A DNA stretch of 64,000 bases from Pseudomonadota bacterium (GCA_021811235.1 JAJZPG010000013.1:1-64000), one strand, 5' to 3'. Positions 1 to 9,864 are shown, counted from the first letter of the stretch. A program made the numbers and translations. The notes: a model not told the origin generated them from the letters alone.

Positions 1-92
1 TTGACTACATCGAAGTCTTTTACAATCGAAATCGCCGTCATAGCCATCTGGGCGGCGTCAGTCCCGAGGCCTTTGAACGGGCGTCGGCGTGA
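1..92 (+). CDS. IS3-family transposase OrfB, C-terminal fragment (cut by window start)
   Basis: The reading frame starting at base 3 gives 29 residues and a TGA at 90-92. It contains the signature end of the DDE integrase domain of IS3-family OrfB proteins: DYIEVFYN, then a basic RNRRHSHLGG segment, then SPEAFE. This tail is highly conserved, especially in the IS51/IS150-like groups, so the family call is firm although only the extreme C-terminus is visible. The N-terminal part and the catalytic residues are outside the window, so it cannot be judged whether the gene is intact. Confidence 0.85.
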   Translation, partial: DYIEVFYNRNRRHSHLGGVSPEAFERASA

Positions 93-127
93 GGCTCCGG
101 TTTGTCTACTGTTCTAGGGGCAGTCCA
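1..127 (+). mobile_element. Right end of an IS3-family insertion sequence
   Basis: The window opens inside an insertion sequence. The last codons of an IS3-type transposase (to 92) are followed by about 35 bases of non-coding DNA that end in the T/G-rich stretch 103-127, finishing in GGGGCAGTCCA, which looks like a right terminal inverted repeat. The left end lies outside the window, so completeness, target duplication and exact boundary (about 127) cannot be determined here. Confidence 0.7.
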
Positions 128-236
128 GAACGCGCAATGCGTCCAGACCGGAAAACGCCGCAGCCGGACACGATACGGCAGGGTTTTATTCCGCCTCGCC
201 ATCCCGGCTCACGAAAAATTTATCCGCCCGACCCGC

Positions 237-262
237 GGGAATAATCCGAATTGCCAAACGTT
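237..262 (+). promoter_or_regulatory. Possible ECF-sigma-type promoter before the repeat-protein gene
   Basis: GGGAATAA at 237-244 and CGTT at 259-262 resemble the -35 and -10 elements of some ECF sigma factors, but the 14-base spacing is shorter than usual (about 16-17). The site lies about 70 bases upstream of the start at 333. Weak, pattern-based call. Confidence 0.2.
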
Positions 263-332
263 CATGGAAGTGAATGGCGCGATACACGTCATTTGCCAAA
301 ACGAAACTCGTCATTTTTATAGGAGTCATCAC

Positions 333-644
333 ATGAACACCCGCACCCTGATCGTCGGATTCATCTCTGCCGCGGCCTGCATGGCATCGCTTCCTTCCCT
401 GGCCGAATCCGCAACGTGGACCAACCCCGACCTGTACGGCCACGTCGTCTTCGATCCGCCGCATTCCACGACCGACGCCACCCGCGAACCCGGCGAGGGA
501 GACATGTACGGCAGCGTCCTGCTGGACCCGATCTCCAAGGCCACGACCGATGCCCTCATCGAACGCGGCGAAGGCGATCTGTACGGCAGCGTCCTGCTGG
601 ACGACGTCGTCGCGGGCAAGCGCGTTTCTGCAAAGGGGGTCTGA
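333..644 (+). CDS. Small secreted protein with a 24-25-residue YGSVLLD repeat
   Basis: 103 residues starting at ATG 333, preceded by AGGAGT at 321-326. Residues 1 to about 24 form a signal peptide (hydrophobic core, then PSLA). The rest is an acidic repeat: DLYGHVVFD at 33-41, DMYGSVLLD at 57-65 and DLYGSVLLD at 82-90. The linkers are rich in Thr, Asp and Glu and contain the shared pieces TTDA and GEGD. No enzymatic motif or cysteine pair is seen in the mature part. The stop is one base from the start of the next gene, so the two are probably co-transcribed, pairing a repeat protein with a periplasmic binding protein. No family is recognised and the function is unknown. A metal-binding or surface role would be a guess from the acidic repeats. 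Confidence 0.75.
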   Translation: MNTRTLIVGFISAAACMASLPSLAESATWTNPDLYGHVVFDPPHSTTDATREPGEGDMYGSVLLDPISKATTDALIERGEGDLYGSVLLDDVVAGKRVSAKGV

Positions 645-645
645 C

Positions 646-1446
646 ATGAAGCTATCCACTTTCGTCGCCGCCGCCTGCGTGGTGCTGTCCGGCTCGGCTC
701 TCGCGCAGGAGAGCGGCCTGTATGACCCGTCGATCAAGCACATGCCCAAGGACGGTGTCGTGAGATTCTACGGCGCCGGCGGGCCGCACACCGCCTTCAA
801 GAAGGTGGCGGATGCCTGGGAGAAGAAGACCGGCAAGCGCGTCGAGATCATTGCCGGGCCTGAGCGCAAATGGTCGGCCAAGGCCCAGGCGGATGCCGAC
901 ATCCTCTGGGGCACGTCGGAACAGTCGATGACCGCGTTCCTGGAAACCTACAAGACCTTTTCCTCGGACCAGGTCGAACCGATCTACATCCGTCCGACGA
1001 TCATCGCGGTGAAAACCGGCAACCCGAAGAAGATCAAGCGTTTCGAGGACCTGCTGAAGGATGGCGTCAAGATCGTCGTCACCGAAGGTGCGGGCGTCTC
1101 CAATACCTCGGGCACCGGCACCTGGGAGGACGTTGCGGGACGCCTGGGACGGCTGGAGGACATCCGTGCGTTCCGTCGCAACATCGTCGCCTTCGGCAAG
1201 GGGTCGGGCGCAAGCCTCAAGGCCTTCAAGAATCTCAACGCGGATGCGTGGATCACCTGGCCGGATTGGCCGGTCACCTATGCGGATACGCTCGAAGAGG
1301 TTCCGCTGCCCCGCGATCGGCAAATCTGGCGTGACGTGAATGTGGCGCTTTCGCCGGACGCGGATCCGGAAGCGAAGCAGTTCCTGGATTTTCTCGTAAC
1401 CCCGGAAGCCCAGGTTTTGATGAAGACCGAGGGATGGATTCGCTGA
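646..1446 (+). CDS. AcfC-like periplasmic substrate-binding protein
   Basis: 266 residues. A signal peptide (about 1-20, ending SALA) precedes a type II periplasmic-binding fold. The sequence VRFYGAGGPHTAF, then the ADILWGTSEQS block and the IYIRPTIIAVKTGNP block, resemble AcfC (accessory colonization factor C) and, more distantly, ModA/sulfate-type binding proteins. These bind small oxyanions or carboxylates in the periplasm. No permease or ATPase gene lies nearby, so it is either a stand-alone binding protein or works with a transporter elsewhere. It follows the secreted repeat protein by one base, and a strong terminator follows it. The family call is good; the ligand is unknown. Confidence 0.75.
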   Translation: MKLSTFVAAACVVLSGSALAQESGLYDPSIKHMPKDGVVRFYGAGGPHTAFKKVADAWEKKTGKRVEIIAGPERKWSAKAQADADILWGTSEQSMTAFLETYKTFSSDQVEPIYIRPTIIAVKTGNPKKIKRFEDLLKDGVKIVVTEGAGVSNTSGTGTWEDVAGRLGRLEDIRAFRRNIVAFGKGSGASLKAFKNLNADAWITWPDWPVTYADTLEEVPLPRDRQIWRDVNVALSPDADPEAKQFLDFLVTPEAQVLMKTEGWIR

Positions 1447-1481
1447 TCCTGCGAACTGTCTGAGTCATCCCGGGAAAGCGA

Positions 1482-1514
1482 AAGGCCTGACAGGTTTCCT
1501 GTCAGGCCTTTTTT
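1482..1514 (+). terminator. Rho-independent terminator after the AcfC-like gene
   Basis: A perfect 13-bp stem (arms 1482-1494 and 1498-1510, AAGGCCTGACAGG and its complement) with a TTT loop runs into T residues to about 1514. It sits 35 bases after the AcfC-like stop. Confidence 0.92.
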
Positions 1515-1580
1515 GCGTGATGGGCGCGGAGGGAAGTCCTGCGCCCCGATCGCATCTCCCGGCGAGGGCCGGAGAAGCGC

Positions 1581-2782
1581 TCACTCGTGCCGCAGGGCGT
1601 CGATCGGATTGAGGCCGGCTGCGCGGCGCGCCGGGAAATAGCCGAAGATCACCCCGATGGCGGCGGAGAAGAAGAAGGACAAGAGGTTGATGCCGGGGTC
1701 GAACAGGTAGGGCACGTTCATCAGGCCGGCGAGGAAGATGGAGGCCGCGGTGGCGATGGCGATGCCGATCAGTCCGCCCAGGCTGGCCAGCACCACCGCC
1801 TCGATCAGGAACTGCAGCAGCACTTCGCGTTCCAGCGCGCCGATGGCGAGGCGGATGCCGATCTCGCGGGTGCGCTCGGTGACCGACACCAGCATGATGT
1901 TCATGATGCCGATGCCGCCGACCAGCAGGCTCACCGCGGCCACCGCGCCGAGCAGCATGGTGAGGATCTTGGTGGTGCTGGTCAGCGTCTCGGCGATCTG
2001 CCGGGTGTCGAGCACGCGGAAATCGTCTTCCTCGTTCTCGGTGATGTTGCGCCGCTCGCGCAGGAGGTCGGTGAGCTGGTTCTTGACCGCGTCGATCGAG
2101 GCGCTTTCCTTCACCGAGATCGTCAGCCGGCCGATGTCCTGGCTGCCGGAGAGGCGGCGCTGCACGGTGCGCAGCGGCATCACCACGATGTCGTCCTGGT
2201 CGGAGCCCATGGACGACTGGCCCTTGGCCTTCAGGAGGCCGATCACTTCGCAGGCGAACTGCTTGATGCGGATCTGGCTGCCCACCGGGCTCTGGCGGCC
2301 GAACAGCTTCTCGCGCAGGGTGTCGCCGATCACGCACACCGCCTTGCCCGAGCGCTCCTCGGCTTCGCTGAAGCTGCGGCCGGCGGCGATTTCCCAGTTG
2401 CCGGCCTCGAAATAATCGTTCGTGCTGCCGGCGACCACGGTGGACCAGTTGTTGGCCTGGTAGACCGCCGTCGCCGCCTTGGTCACCACGGGCGCGACCA
2501 GCCGGGCGCCGGTGATCTGGTTGCGGACGGCGTCGACGTCGGCGAGCTTGAAAGGCGCGCCCGCCTCGGCGCCGGGGCCGAAGCGCTGGCCCGGGAGCAC
2601 CATCAGGAGGTTGCTGCCCATGCTCGAGATCTGGTCCGACACGGACTGGGTGGCGCCGTTGCCCAGCGTGACCATGGTGATGACGGCGGCCACGCCGATG
2701 ACGATGCCGAGGATGGTGAGGAAGGAGCGCATCAGGTTGCGCCGGATCGAGCGCAGCGCGAGCAGCAGGGTATTCCACAGCA

Positions 2783-2783
<1 letters not shown>
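1581..2783 (-). CDS. MacB-like ABC transporter permease
   Basis: 400 residues. The N-terminal stretch SIRRNLMRSFLTILGIVIGVAAV is the first membrane helix of MacB/FtsX-type permeases. A MacB periplasmic core domain follows (about 45-240). The C-terminal FtsX domain has three helices, starting at TKILTMLLGAVAAVSLLVGGIGIMN, and the conserved TREIGIRLAIGA loop. In this mechanotransmission family the protein does not carry substrate through its own membrane segments but drives an outer-membrane tunnel. It overlaps the upstream ATPase gene by one base (ATG within ATGA). It is the last gene of the efflux operon; ATPase and permease are separate here, unlike fused E. coli MacB. Confidence 0.9.
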
Positions 2784-3486
<703 letters not shown>

Positions 3487-3490
<4 letters not shown>

Positions 3491-4782
3491 TTCGGGGCGC
3501 TCAGCGTCTCGGTGATCACCTGCATGCCTGCCTTGAGCGCCCCGCCGGTGATCTCGGTCATGCGGCCGTTGCTGGCGCCGGTCTGCACGTCGACGGCGAC
3601 GGGCTGGCCATCCTGCAGCACCCACACGCGTTGCGAGCCGTTCCGGGGCGCCGGCTTGGCCTTGCTGGTCGCCCTGGGCATGCGCGGCATCAGGGCACTC
3701 ATCACGCTGCTACCCGATTTCTTCTCGGTGGAATCGGCGGTCGCCGGGCTGAAGCGCAACGCGGCATTCGGCACCAACAGCGCGTTTTCCCGCGTGAGCG
3801 TGGTGATGTCGGCGGTGCCGGTCATGCCGGGGCGCAGGCTGAGGTCGTCGTTGGCGACCTCGAGCACGGTGAGATAGGAAATCACGCCTTCCGCTTCCTG
3901 CGAGCCGTAACCGACCCGGGTGATGACGGCGCTGTACTCGCGGCCGGGCCAGGCGTCGACGCTGAAGGTGGCCTTCTGCCCCGCCTTGACCTGGCCGACG
4001 TCGGCCTCGTCGACGTCGACCTGCAGTTCCATCTTGGTCAGGTCCTCGGCCAGCTTGAACAGCACCGGCGCCTGGAAGGACGCGGCGACGGTCTGGCCCG
4101 GGTCCACCTCGCGCGACAGCACCACGCCGTTGATGGGCGAGCGGATGCTGGCCTTGCCGAGGTTGGTTTCGTCCGACTGCAGGGTGGCGCGCGCCTGGGT
4201 CACGCTGGCCCGGGCGCTGGCGACGTTGGCCTCGGCGCGCTTCAGGTTGGCCTCGGCGCTGTCCATTTCGGTCTTCGACGGCACCTTGCCGCCCGACAGC
4301 TGCGACACCTGCTGGTAGCGGGCAAGCGTGGCGCGCGCTTCCGCCACCGTAGCCTGCGCCTGCAGCACCTGCGCCTCGGACGCGGCAAGACTGGCGCGCG
4401 ACTTCGCCACGGCATCCCGCAGCTTGGACAGATCCAGTTTCGCCAGCAGCTGGCCCTTCTTCACCTCGTCGTTGTCGTCGACGTAGACCTGGTCGACGAT
4501 GCCGGAGAGTTCGCTGCCGACGTCCACCGTGTTGGTCGGCTGCAGGTTGCCGGTGGCCGAAACCTTGACCACCAGGGTGCCGACCGTGGCCGCGTCGGTG
4601 GCATAGCGCGGTGCGGCCTTGTCCTCGCCCGTACGCAGGAACAGCCAGGCCGCGACGGCAATCACGATCAGTGCGACAGTCAGCCACAGCCAGCGTCCGG
4701 AAAACAGGCCGCCGGATTTGCTTGCGAGGATGTGCTTCAGGGCGGGTCCCTGCTTGGCTTGCGTAATGTTGGAATCGTTCAT
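3487..4782 (-). CDS. MacA-like periplasmic membrane-fusion (adaptor) protein
   Basis: 431 residues. A single membrane anchor (about 31-49, LTVALIVIAVAAWLFL) is followed by the HlyD/RND-type adaptor layout: a lipoyl-like half-motif (VKVSATGNLQPTNTVDVGSE), a long Ala/Gln-rich alpha-helical hairpin (about 110-190), the second lipoyl half (SPINGVVLSREVDPGQTV), then beta-barrel and membrane-proximal domains. It bridges the inner-membrane ATPase/permease and the outer-membrane channel. An insert rich in Ser/Lys/Pro near residues 350-390 is not typical. Both ends overlap neighbouring genes by 4 bases, so the stoichiometry is probably translationally coupled. Confidence 0.9.
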
Positions 4783-6230
4783 TGAGCGTCCTTGCGGGCC
4801 GGGTCGGATTCGGCCTGGGGCGACCAGCCGCCGCCCAGGGCCTTGTACAAACGGATCAGTGCCGACACACCGTCGGCGCGGGTGCTGGCCAGGCTGTCCT
4901 CGAAGGACAGCAGGCTGCGCTCGGTGTCGAGCACCGACTGGAAATCGATCAGGCCGGCGCTGTAGCGCTGCCGTGCGAACTCGGCCGCATTGCGTGCGGA
5001 ATCGACGGCGCTCGACAGCGCCTGCTCGCGTTCGCGGTTGCGCGCAAGGGCGACCAGTGCGTTTTCCACGTCCTGCAACGCGGTGAGCACCGCCTGTTCG
5101 TAGGCCACCTGCGCCTGTTCGCGCACCGCGTCCTGGATCTCGACCTGGGCGCGCAGGCGACCGGCGTTGAAGACGGGGCCCGTGATGCCGGCGAGCAGCG
5201 ACGAGGTGGCGGCGCCGCCGTTGCCGAGCGCCCCCAGGGTCAAGGCTTCGAGTCCGATCGAACCGGAGAGCTTGAAGGACGGATAGCGTGCCGCCTCGGC
5301 CACGCCGACGCGTGCGGTTTCCGCTGCCAGCTTGCGTTCGGCAGCGCGCACGTCGGGCCGCTGGCGCAGGGTGTCGGCCGGGATGCCGACGGCGATCTGC
5401 GGGGGAACCACCGGCAGCGTGCCGGGCGGGGCCAGGCGCGCATGCAGCGCGCCCGGCGCCTTGCCCAGCAGCAGATCCAGGCGGTGTTCCGCCTCGGCGA
5501 GGCTGGTTTCCAGGGTGGGGATCTGCGCGCGCGTCTGTTCGCGGTTGCTGCGCGCCTGTTCGACGTCCTGGCTGCTGACCAGTCCGGCTTGCGCGCGCCA
5601 GTCGGTGAGTTGCAGCGTCTCCGACTGGCTGGCGAGGTTGGCGCGAGCGATGCCGAGGCGGGTTTGCAGGGCGCGCACCTCGACGTAGTTCAGCGCGACC
5701 TCGGCTGCCAGCGAAACACGGGTGGCGTCCAGATTCGCGCGCGACGTGTCGAGATCGGCTTCGGCCGCCTCGACGCCGCGCCGCACGCCGCCGAACACGT
5801 CGAGCTCCCAACTGGCGTCGAGGCCGGCGCTATAGAAATTGCGCGTGGTGCCGCTGCCGCTCTCCTCGCTGGATTCGGTGCGGCTGGCGCTGCCCGATGC
5901 GGTCACGCTCGGCAAGCGCCCGGCGGCAGCCACCGTCCGGCGGCCACGGGCCTCGCGCAGCCTGGCCTGCGCGCTGCGCAGATCGGGGCTGGCCTGCTGC
6001 GCCTCGGCAACCAGGCCGGACAGCAACGGGTCGTCGAGGGTCTGCCACCACTGTCCGAGGTCGCCGGGCGTTTCGGCACGCACCACCGGTTGGGCCGAGG
6101 TGTCGAGCCGGCTCCAGCCGGCGGGCGCGTCGGGCGCCGCCGGCGTGTAATCCGGTCCGACCGTGACGCAGCCCGTGAGGCCGAGCCCGGCAAGCGCGAG
6201 CAGCGCAGAGAAAGTCAGAGGGGCATTCAT
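4779..6230 (-). CDS. NodT-family outer-membrane efflux lipoprotein (TolC-like)
   Basis: 483 residues. The start at 6230 gives a lipoprotein signal ending in the lipobox LTGC (Cys21), followed by VTVGPDYTPP-like residues typical of the NodT/OprM family. Two outer-membrane-efflux repeats follow, rich in long amphipathic helices (for example LLSGLVAEAQQASPDLRSAQARLREARG and its second-half counterpart). The protein should form a trimeric channel across the outer membrane. It is the first gene of the operon, with the adaptor, ATPase and permease behind it, so this is a complete tripartite MacAB-type pump. The substrate is not evident; related pumps export macrolides, peptides or siderophores. An in-frame ATG at 6311 exists but would bury the signal peptide. 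Confidence 0.9.
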   Translation of the reverse strand: MNAPLTFSALLALAGLGLTGCVTVGPDYTPAAPDAPAGWSRLDTSAQPVVRAETPGDLGQWWQTLDDPLLSGLVAEAQQASPDLRSAQARLREARGRRTVAAAGRLPSVTASGSASRTESSEESGSGTTRNFYSAGLDASWELDVFGGVRRGVEAAEADLDTSRANLDATRVSLAAEVALNYVEVRALQTRLGIARANLASQSETLQLTDWRAQAGLVSSQDVEQARSNREQTRAQIPTLETSLAEAEHRLDLLLGKAPGALHARLAPPGTLPVVPPQIAVGIPADTLRQRPDVRAAERKLAAETARVGVAEAARYPSFKLSGSIGLEALTLGALGNGGAATSSLLAGITGPVFNAGRLRAQVEIQDAVREQAQVAYEQAVLTALQDVENALVALARNREREQALSSAVDSARNAAEFARQRYSAGLIDFQSVLDTERSLLSFEDSLASTRADGVSALIRLYKALGGGWSPQAESDPARKDAQ

Positions 6231-6483
6231 GGGAAATTGTGAGACGCGATTTCGAAATTGTATGGTGGCTGCCTGCAGCGGATCGTGTCGTTTTGTTACA
6301 GAGTGCGTCAATCATGACATGGGAACGCCCATGAAGCCGGAAAGCTGCCCTTCTCACGACTGCCCAATCCGGCAGGCGTTCCACGCCATGCATGAAAAAA
6401 CCGCTTCGAACGCCCGGCTTCCGGGGGCATGGATCGAAACGGAACTGGCATAATCAGGTTTCCTCGCACGACGCCGAGCGCCC

Positions 6484-7356
6484 ATGAATCCCGATCGCAC
6501 GCCCCTTGCCCTGTCCGACACCTTCGCGCTGCATCCAGGCCAGCTGATCGCCCTGCAGGTTCATGCAGCCCACGCAGCCGGCTTGTCCGACCCCCATTTC
6601 CACGACCGCCTCGCCGACGGCACGGTCGCACCCGCCCTGGCGGTGATTCCCGCAGGGGCCTTCGAATATGGCGCCGCGCCGCACGAAGCGGCCCCGGCGC
6701 AGGATCGCCCGCGGCGCGCAGCCCTGGTCGAACGCAGTTTTGCCTTCGGCGTGCATCCGGTGACCACCGAGGAATTCGAAGCCTACGCCCGCGCCACCGG
6801 CTGGCAGCCGCGGGCGGAACTGGTATGGCTGTCCGGCCGCAAGCCGGTGATCAATGTGCGCCAGACCGAGGCGCGCGACTACTGCGAGTGGCTATCCGCT
6901 GAAACGGGCCACCGCTATCGCCTGCCGACCGAACAGGAATGGGAATACGCCTGCCGCGCCGGTGCGGCGAGTGCGTATCCGAACGGCGACCGCATCAGCC
7001 CGGCGGAAGCGCTCTACAACACCAGCCGCGGCTTCGACGCGGTGCGGCCCAAGCGTCCGCGCCTGCTGTCGCGCTGCTTCGTGCGCTGCGGGGCGATGGA
7101 GGTCGGCAAGCTGCCGCCCAACCGCTGGAACCTGCACGACATGGCGGGCAACGTGTGGGAATTCACCGCCAGTCCGTGGACCCGCGACCATGCCAGCCTG
7201 CCCGAGCGTCCCCTGCCCGGCCGGCCGCAGGCGGTCGTCACCAAGGGCGGCTCGTGGTTCGACGGCCCCGAGGATTGCCGCGCCGCGGCGCGCAGGCGCC
7301 GGCTCGAGAACGAGCTGGATATCAACCTGGGCTTCCGCGTGGTGCGCGAAATCTGA
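6484..7356 (+). CDS. Formylglycine-generating-enzyme/SUMF1-domain protein
   Basis: 290 residues. After about 50 residues without a recognised domain, the FGE-sulfatase fold begins at LAVIPAGAFEYGA. Landmark segments are HPVTTEEFEAYARATG, RLPTEQEWEYACRAG, NLHDMAGNVWEFTASPW, TKGGSWF and the final LGFRVVRE. Members generate formylglycine on sulfatases, make thiol-histidine derivatives, or serve as non-enzymatic binding modules. The cysteine pair needed by aerobic FGE is not evident: the region after GGSW reads FDGPEDCRAAARRRR with a single Cys. I would not call it a sulfatase activator. No sulfatase gene is in the window. Confidence 0.8.
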   Translation: MNPDRTPLALSDTFALHPGQLIALQVHAAHAAGLSDPHFHDRLADGTVAPALAVIPAGAFEYGAAPHEAAPAQDRPRRAALVERSFAFGVHPVTTEEFEAYARATGWQPRAELVWLSGRKPVINVRQTEARDYCEWLSAETGHRYRLPTEQEWEYACRAGAASAYPNGDRISPAEALYNTSRGFDAVRPKRPRLLSRCFVRCGAMEVGKLPPNRWNLHDMAGNVWEFTASPWTRDHASLPERPLPGRPQAVVTKGGSWFDGPEDCRAAARRRRLENELDINLGFRVVREI

Positions 7357-7447
7357 GCACCGGCCGGGCCCGGGGCGGCCGATTTCGCCCGGGCGGATCA
7401 AGATCGCCCGCCGGATGGTCGATTAATGACAGGTGGGAAACTTGACT

Positions 7448-8332
7448 ATGCCCGACCTGCCTGCCGAAACCGATTTCTTCATCGCCGAACTCGACGCTGC
7501 GGTCGAGGCGCACATGAACTGGACGCGACGCATCGTCCGTTGCGCCGTGTTGCGCTCGACGCCCGGCGAGGACGTGCTCGATCCCCTGGCACACACCCTG
7601 TGCCACTTCGGCGCCTGGTTCGTGGCTAACCGCGATCAGTTCAAGGCGCTGGAGCCCGAGGCAACCCGGCGCGTGGAGGCGGTGCATCAGGCCATGCACG
7701 ACGCCATCCGCTCGATCTGCAGCGATGTCCTGGCGGGACGCCCCGGGCGCAGTGCCGATCTGGATGAATTCGAGGCCTCGCAGGCCGAGCTGATCGGCCT
7801 GCTCGCCAGCTTCAAGACGCTGATCCTGTCGCAGGCGGTACGCAACGACCCGCTGACCGAACTGCCCCTGCGCTACACCATCGAAAACGATTTCGGCCTG
7901 TACCAGAAGGAGGCCCGGCGCAATCGCACCCTGCTGTATGTGGGAATGATCGACGTCGATCACTTCAAGCCGATCAACGACACCTACGGTCATCTCGTGG
8001 GCGACAAGGTGTTGCGCCATCTGGCAGACACCCTGAAGCGCACGCTGCGCAGCGACGAGCCGCTGTATCGCTACGGCGGGGAGGAATTCCTCTGGCTGCT
8101 GAAGTGCAAATCCCCGGAAGAGGCCCGGCAGTCGGCGCGTCGCGTGCTTGCCACCGTCGGCACGACGCCGGTGCCGATCGACGAGGAAGAAACGCTCAGA
8201 TTGACCATCACCCTCGGCCTGGCCAAGGTGGGCGAGCGGGAAGACCTGTCCAGTGCGATCAAGCGGGCCGACCTGGCCTTGTACGAGGGAAAGAACCTCG
8301 GCCGCAATCGCTTCGTCTTCGCCGAGTCCTGA
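7448..8332 (+). CDS. Zinc-binding (CZB) diguanylate cyclase, DgcZ-like
   Basis: 294 residues, starting at ATG 7448 (AGGTGGGA at 7431-7438 is the ribosome site; a GTG at 7433 is less likely). The N-terminal CZB domain keeps the 3-His/1-Cys zinc set at His22, Cys52, His80 and His84, spaced as in E. coli DgcZ (YdeH). The C-terminal GGDEF domain (about 135-290) has YRYGGEEF as its active-site loop, preceded by a DVDHFKPINDTYGH segment. No RxxD inhibitory site is visible just before it. It should make cyclic di-GMP in the cytoplasm, inhibited by zinc. It links metal status to the motility/EPS switch, both of which are encoded in this window. Confidence 0.9.
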   Translation: MPDLPAETDFFIAELDAAVEAHMNWTRRIVRCAVLRSTPGEDVLDPLAHTLCHFGAWFVANRDQFKALEPEATRRVEAVHQAMHDAIRSICSDVLAGRPGRSADLDEFEASQAELIGLLASFKTLILSQAVRNDPLTELPLRYTIENDFGLYQKEARRNRTLLYVGMIDVDHFKPINDTYGHLVGDKVLRHLADTLKRTLRSDEPLYRYGGEEFLWLLKCKSPEEARQSARRVLATVGTTPVPIDEEETLRLTITLGLAKVGEREDLSSAIKRADLALYEGKNLGRNRFVFAES

Positions 8333-8356
8333 GACGCGGCCTGTCGCCGCCCGGTC

Positions 8357-9322
8357 TTACAGCGCCAGTTCTTCCTTCGACTGCATGATCGCCTGTGCCA
8401 GCCGGGTGCCGCTTTCCCACGCGCGTTCGACGCCCACGCCGGCAATGCCGTCGCCGATCAGCGCGACGCGATTCTCGCGGTCGCCCACCCAGAAACCGCC
8501 GATCGACGCGACCGGACGCGCATGGCGCCACAGGTGGGAGGCCTCGATCTCGACCGGCCACGGCAGCCCCAGCAGGCCCATCAGGGCCGAAGCCGCCCGG
8601 TTGCTGGCTTCCATCTCGGACGCTTCGAGATAGGTCTCGGCGAATTCGTGGCTGCTGTGCACCGCCCACAGCCCGTCGCCGCCGGTGGGCTGGCGCACGG
8701 CGAGGTTCAGCAGATGGTCGTCGAACTTGATCACGTCGGCCGTGGGGCCGCCCTCCCAGCGCATCAGGAAGGACCAGATCGGACGATAACGCACGTCGAT
8801 CAGGCGTTCGCGCAGCAGCGGCAGCGCGTCGAGCATGGGAATGGCCTGCGGAACGGGCACGCTGCAGATCACGCAATCGTAGTCGTCGAGGCTGCGGCCG
8901 TCTTCCAGCACCAGGGTGCGCGGCCTCAGGGCGACCACGCGGCTATCGGTATGCAGACGGGCTTCGCCGAGCAGCTGGCGCACCAGTTGCGAGGGCTCGA
9001 TGATGGGGCGGTAGTGGTTCTGCATTTGCGCCTGCGCCCACGAAAGGGTGGCACGCCCCTGCCAGACGTCGCCGCGCACTGCCGCGAGCCAGCCCTGGCG
9101 CACCCAGTCGCGCAGCTGGCTGCGGAAGGGTTCGCGCTTGGCGGAAATGAAGGGCGTGCCGAGCGTCGCCCAGCCCTGCTCGAAACGCCTGGTCGACAGG
9201 CGCCCGCCTGCGCCGTGCGCCTTGTCGAACACGTCCACCTCCCAGCCCGCCGCAGCGAGCGTACCGGCGCAGCTGGCGCCCGCGATGCCCGCTCCAACGA
9301 TACCTGCTTTGAGTTTTGCCAT
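8357..9322 (-). CDS. FAD-dependent oxidoreductase, renalase/amine-oxidase-like
   Basis: 321 residues. An N-terminal dinucleotide-binding motif GIVGAGIAGASCAGTLAAAGWEV, then FDKAHGAGGRLSTRR (the GG motif of the amine oxidase/renalase group), and a C-terminal VALIGDGIAGVGVERAWESG segment that closes the FAD site are seen. Proteins of this small type are widespread in Proteobacteria and mostly uncharacterised. The substrate could be a reduced nicotinamide derivative or a small amine. It is transcribed convergently with the diguanylate cyclase, 24 bases apart, so they share no operon. Confidence 0.85.
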   Translation of the reverse strand: MAKLKAGIVGAGIAGASCAGTLAAAGWEVDVFDKAHGAGGRLSTRRFEQGWATLGTPFISAKREPFRSQLRDWVRQGWLAAVRGDVWQGRATLSWAQAQMQNHYRPIIEPSQLVRQLLGEARLHTDSRVVALRPRTLVLEDGRSLDDYDCVICSVPVPQAIPMLDALPLLRERLIDVRYRPIWSFLMRWEGGPTADVIKFDDHLLNLAVRQPTGGDGLWAVHSSHEFAETYLEASEMEASNRAASALMGLLGLPWPVEIEASHLWRHARPVASIGGFWVGDRENRVALIGDGIAGVGVERAWESGTRLAQAIMQSKEELAL

Positions 9323-9433
9323 TCCTGTCTACCCGTGTATGTCGATGGGCGGCCAAGCGGTCGCCAGGGGGAACTCTATCAGTAAATTCTTAAGTGCCGA
9401 TGCAATGGCCCTGTTCCGCCTGATGGGTTGCAC

Positions 9434-9862
9434 TCAGGCGAGGTCTTTTTGCATGGCCACGTGCGGAATGCCGGCCTCGTCGTATACGGGCCCTTGGGCC
9501 ATGAAGCCGGCGCGCGCATAGAACGCGGCGGCATGCGTCTGGGCGCTCAGTCGCAAGACGGCATGGCCACGGGCCCGGGCGGCGGCCAGGGCGGCGGCCA
9601 GCAAGGCTCGTCCGACGCCGCGTCCACGCCAGCCCGGCAATACCGCCATGCGGCCGACATGGCCGTCAGGCAGCAGGCGCGCGCAGCCGATGGGGCTGCC
9701 GTCTTCCGCGAGCGCGAGGAAATGCACCGAATCGTCATCGTGTTCGTCCCACTCCAAGGCCTCGGGCACGCCTTGCTCGTCGATGAACACCGTTCGCCTG
9801 ACTGCGGCGAGGCGGGGTGCATCGTGCGCCCAGTCGGTTTCGAGTATGCCGAATGCCCGCAT
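9434..9862 (-). CDS. GNAT-family N-acetyltransferase
   Basis: 142 residues. The acetyl-CoA pyrophosphate loop is WRGRGVGRALL (about 78-88), preceded by VGRMAVLPG and followed by the YARAGF motif near the C-terminus; this is the ElaA/YjcF-like subgroup of the GNAT fold. It transfers an acetyl group from acetyl-CoA to an unknown amine. The start at 9862 is two bases beyond the stop of the upstream transporter gene, so it is the last gene of a three-gene minus-strand operon with the MFS and ABC exporters. Confidence 0.88.
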   Translation of the reverse strand: MRAFGILETDWAHDAPRLAAVRRTVFIDEQGVPEALEWDEHDDDSVHFLALAEDGSPIGCARLLPDGHVGRMAVLPGWRGRGVGRALLAAALAAARARGHAVLRLSAQTHAAAFYARAGFMAQGPVYDEAGIPHVAMQKDLA

Positions 9863-9864
9863 GC

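Noticed and set aside
6331-6453. Short frame MKPESCPSHDCPIRQAFHAMH..., 40 codons, between the efflux operon and the FGE-like gene
   Set aside because: It has a Cys/His-rich start but a weak ribosome site and no recognised similarity; kept out of the annotation, though conservation would change that. The rest of 6231-6483 shows no clear structure except promoter space.
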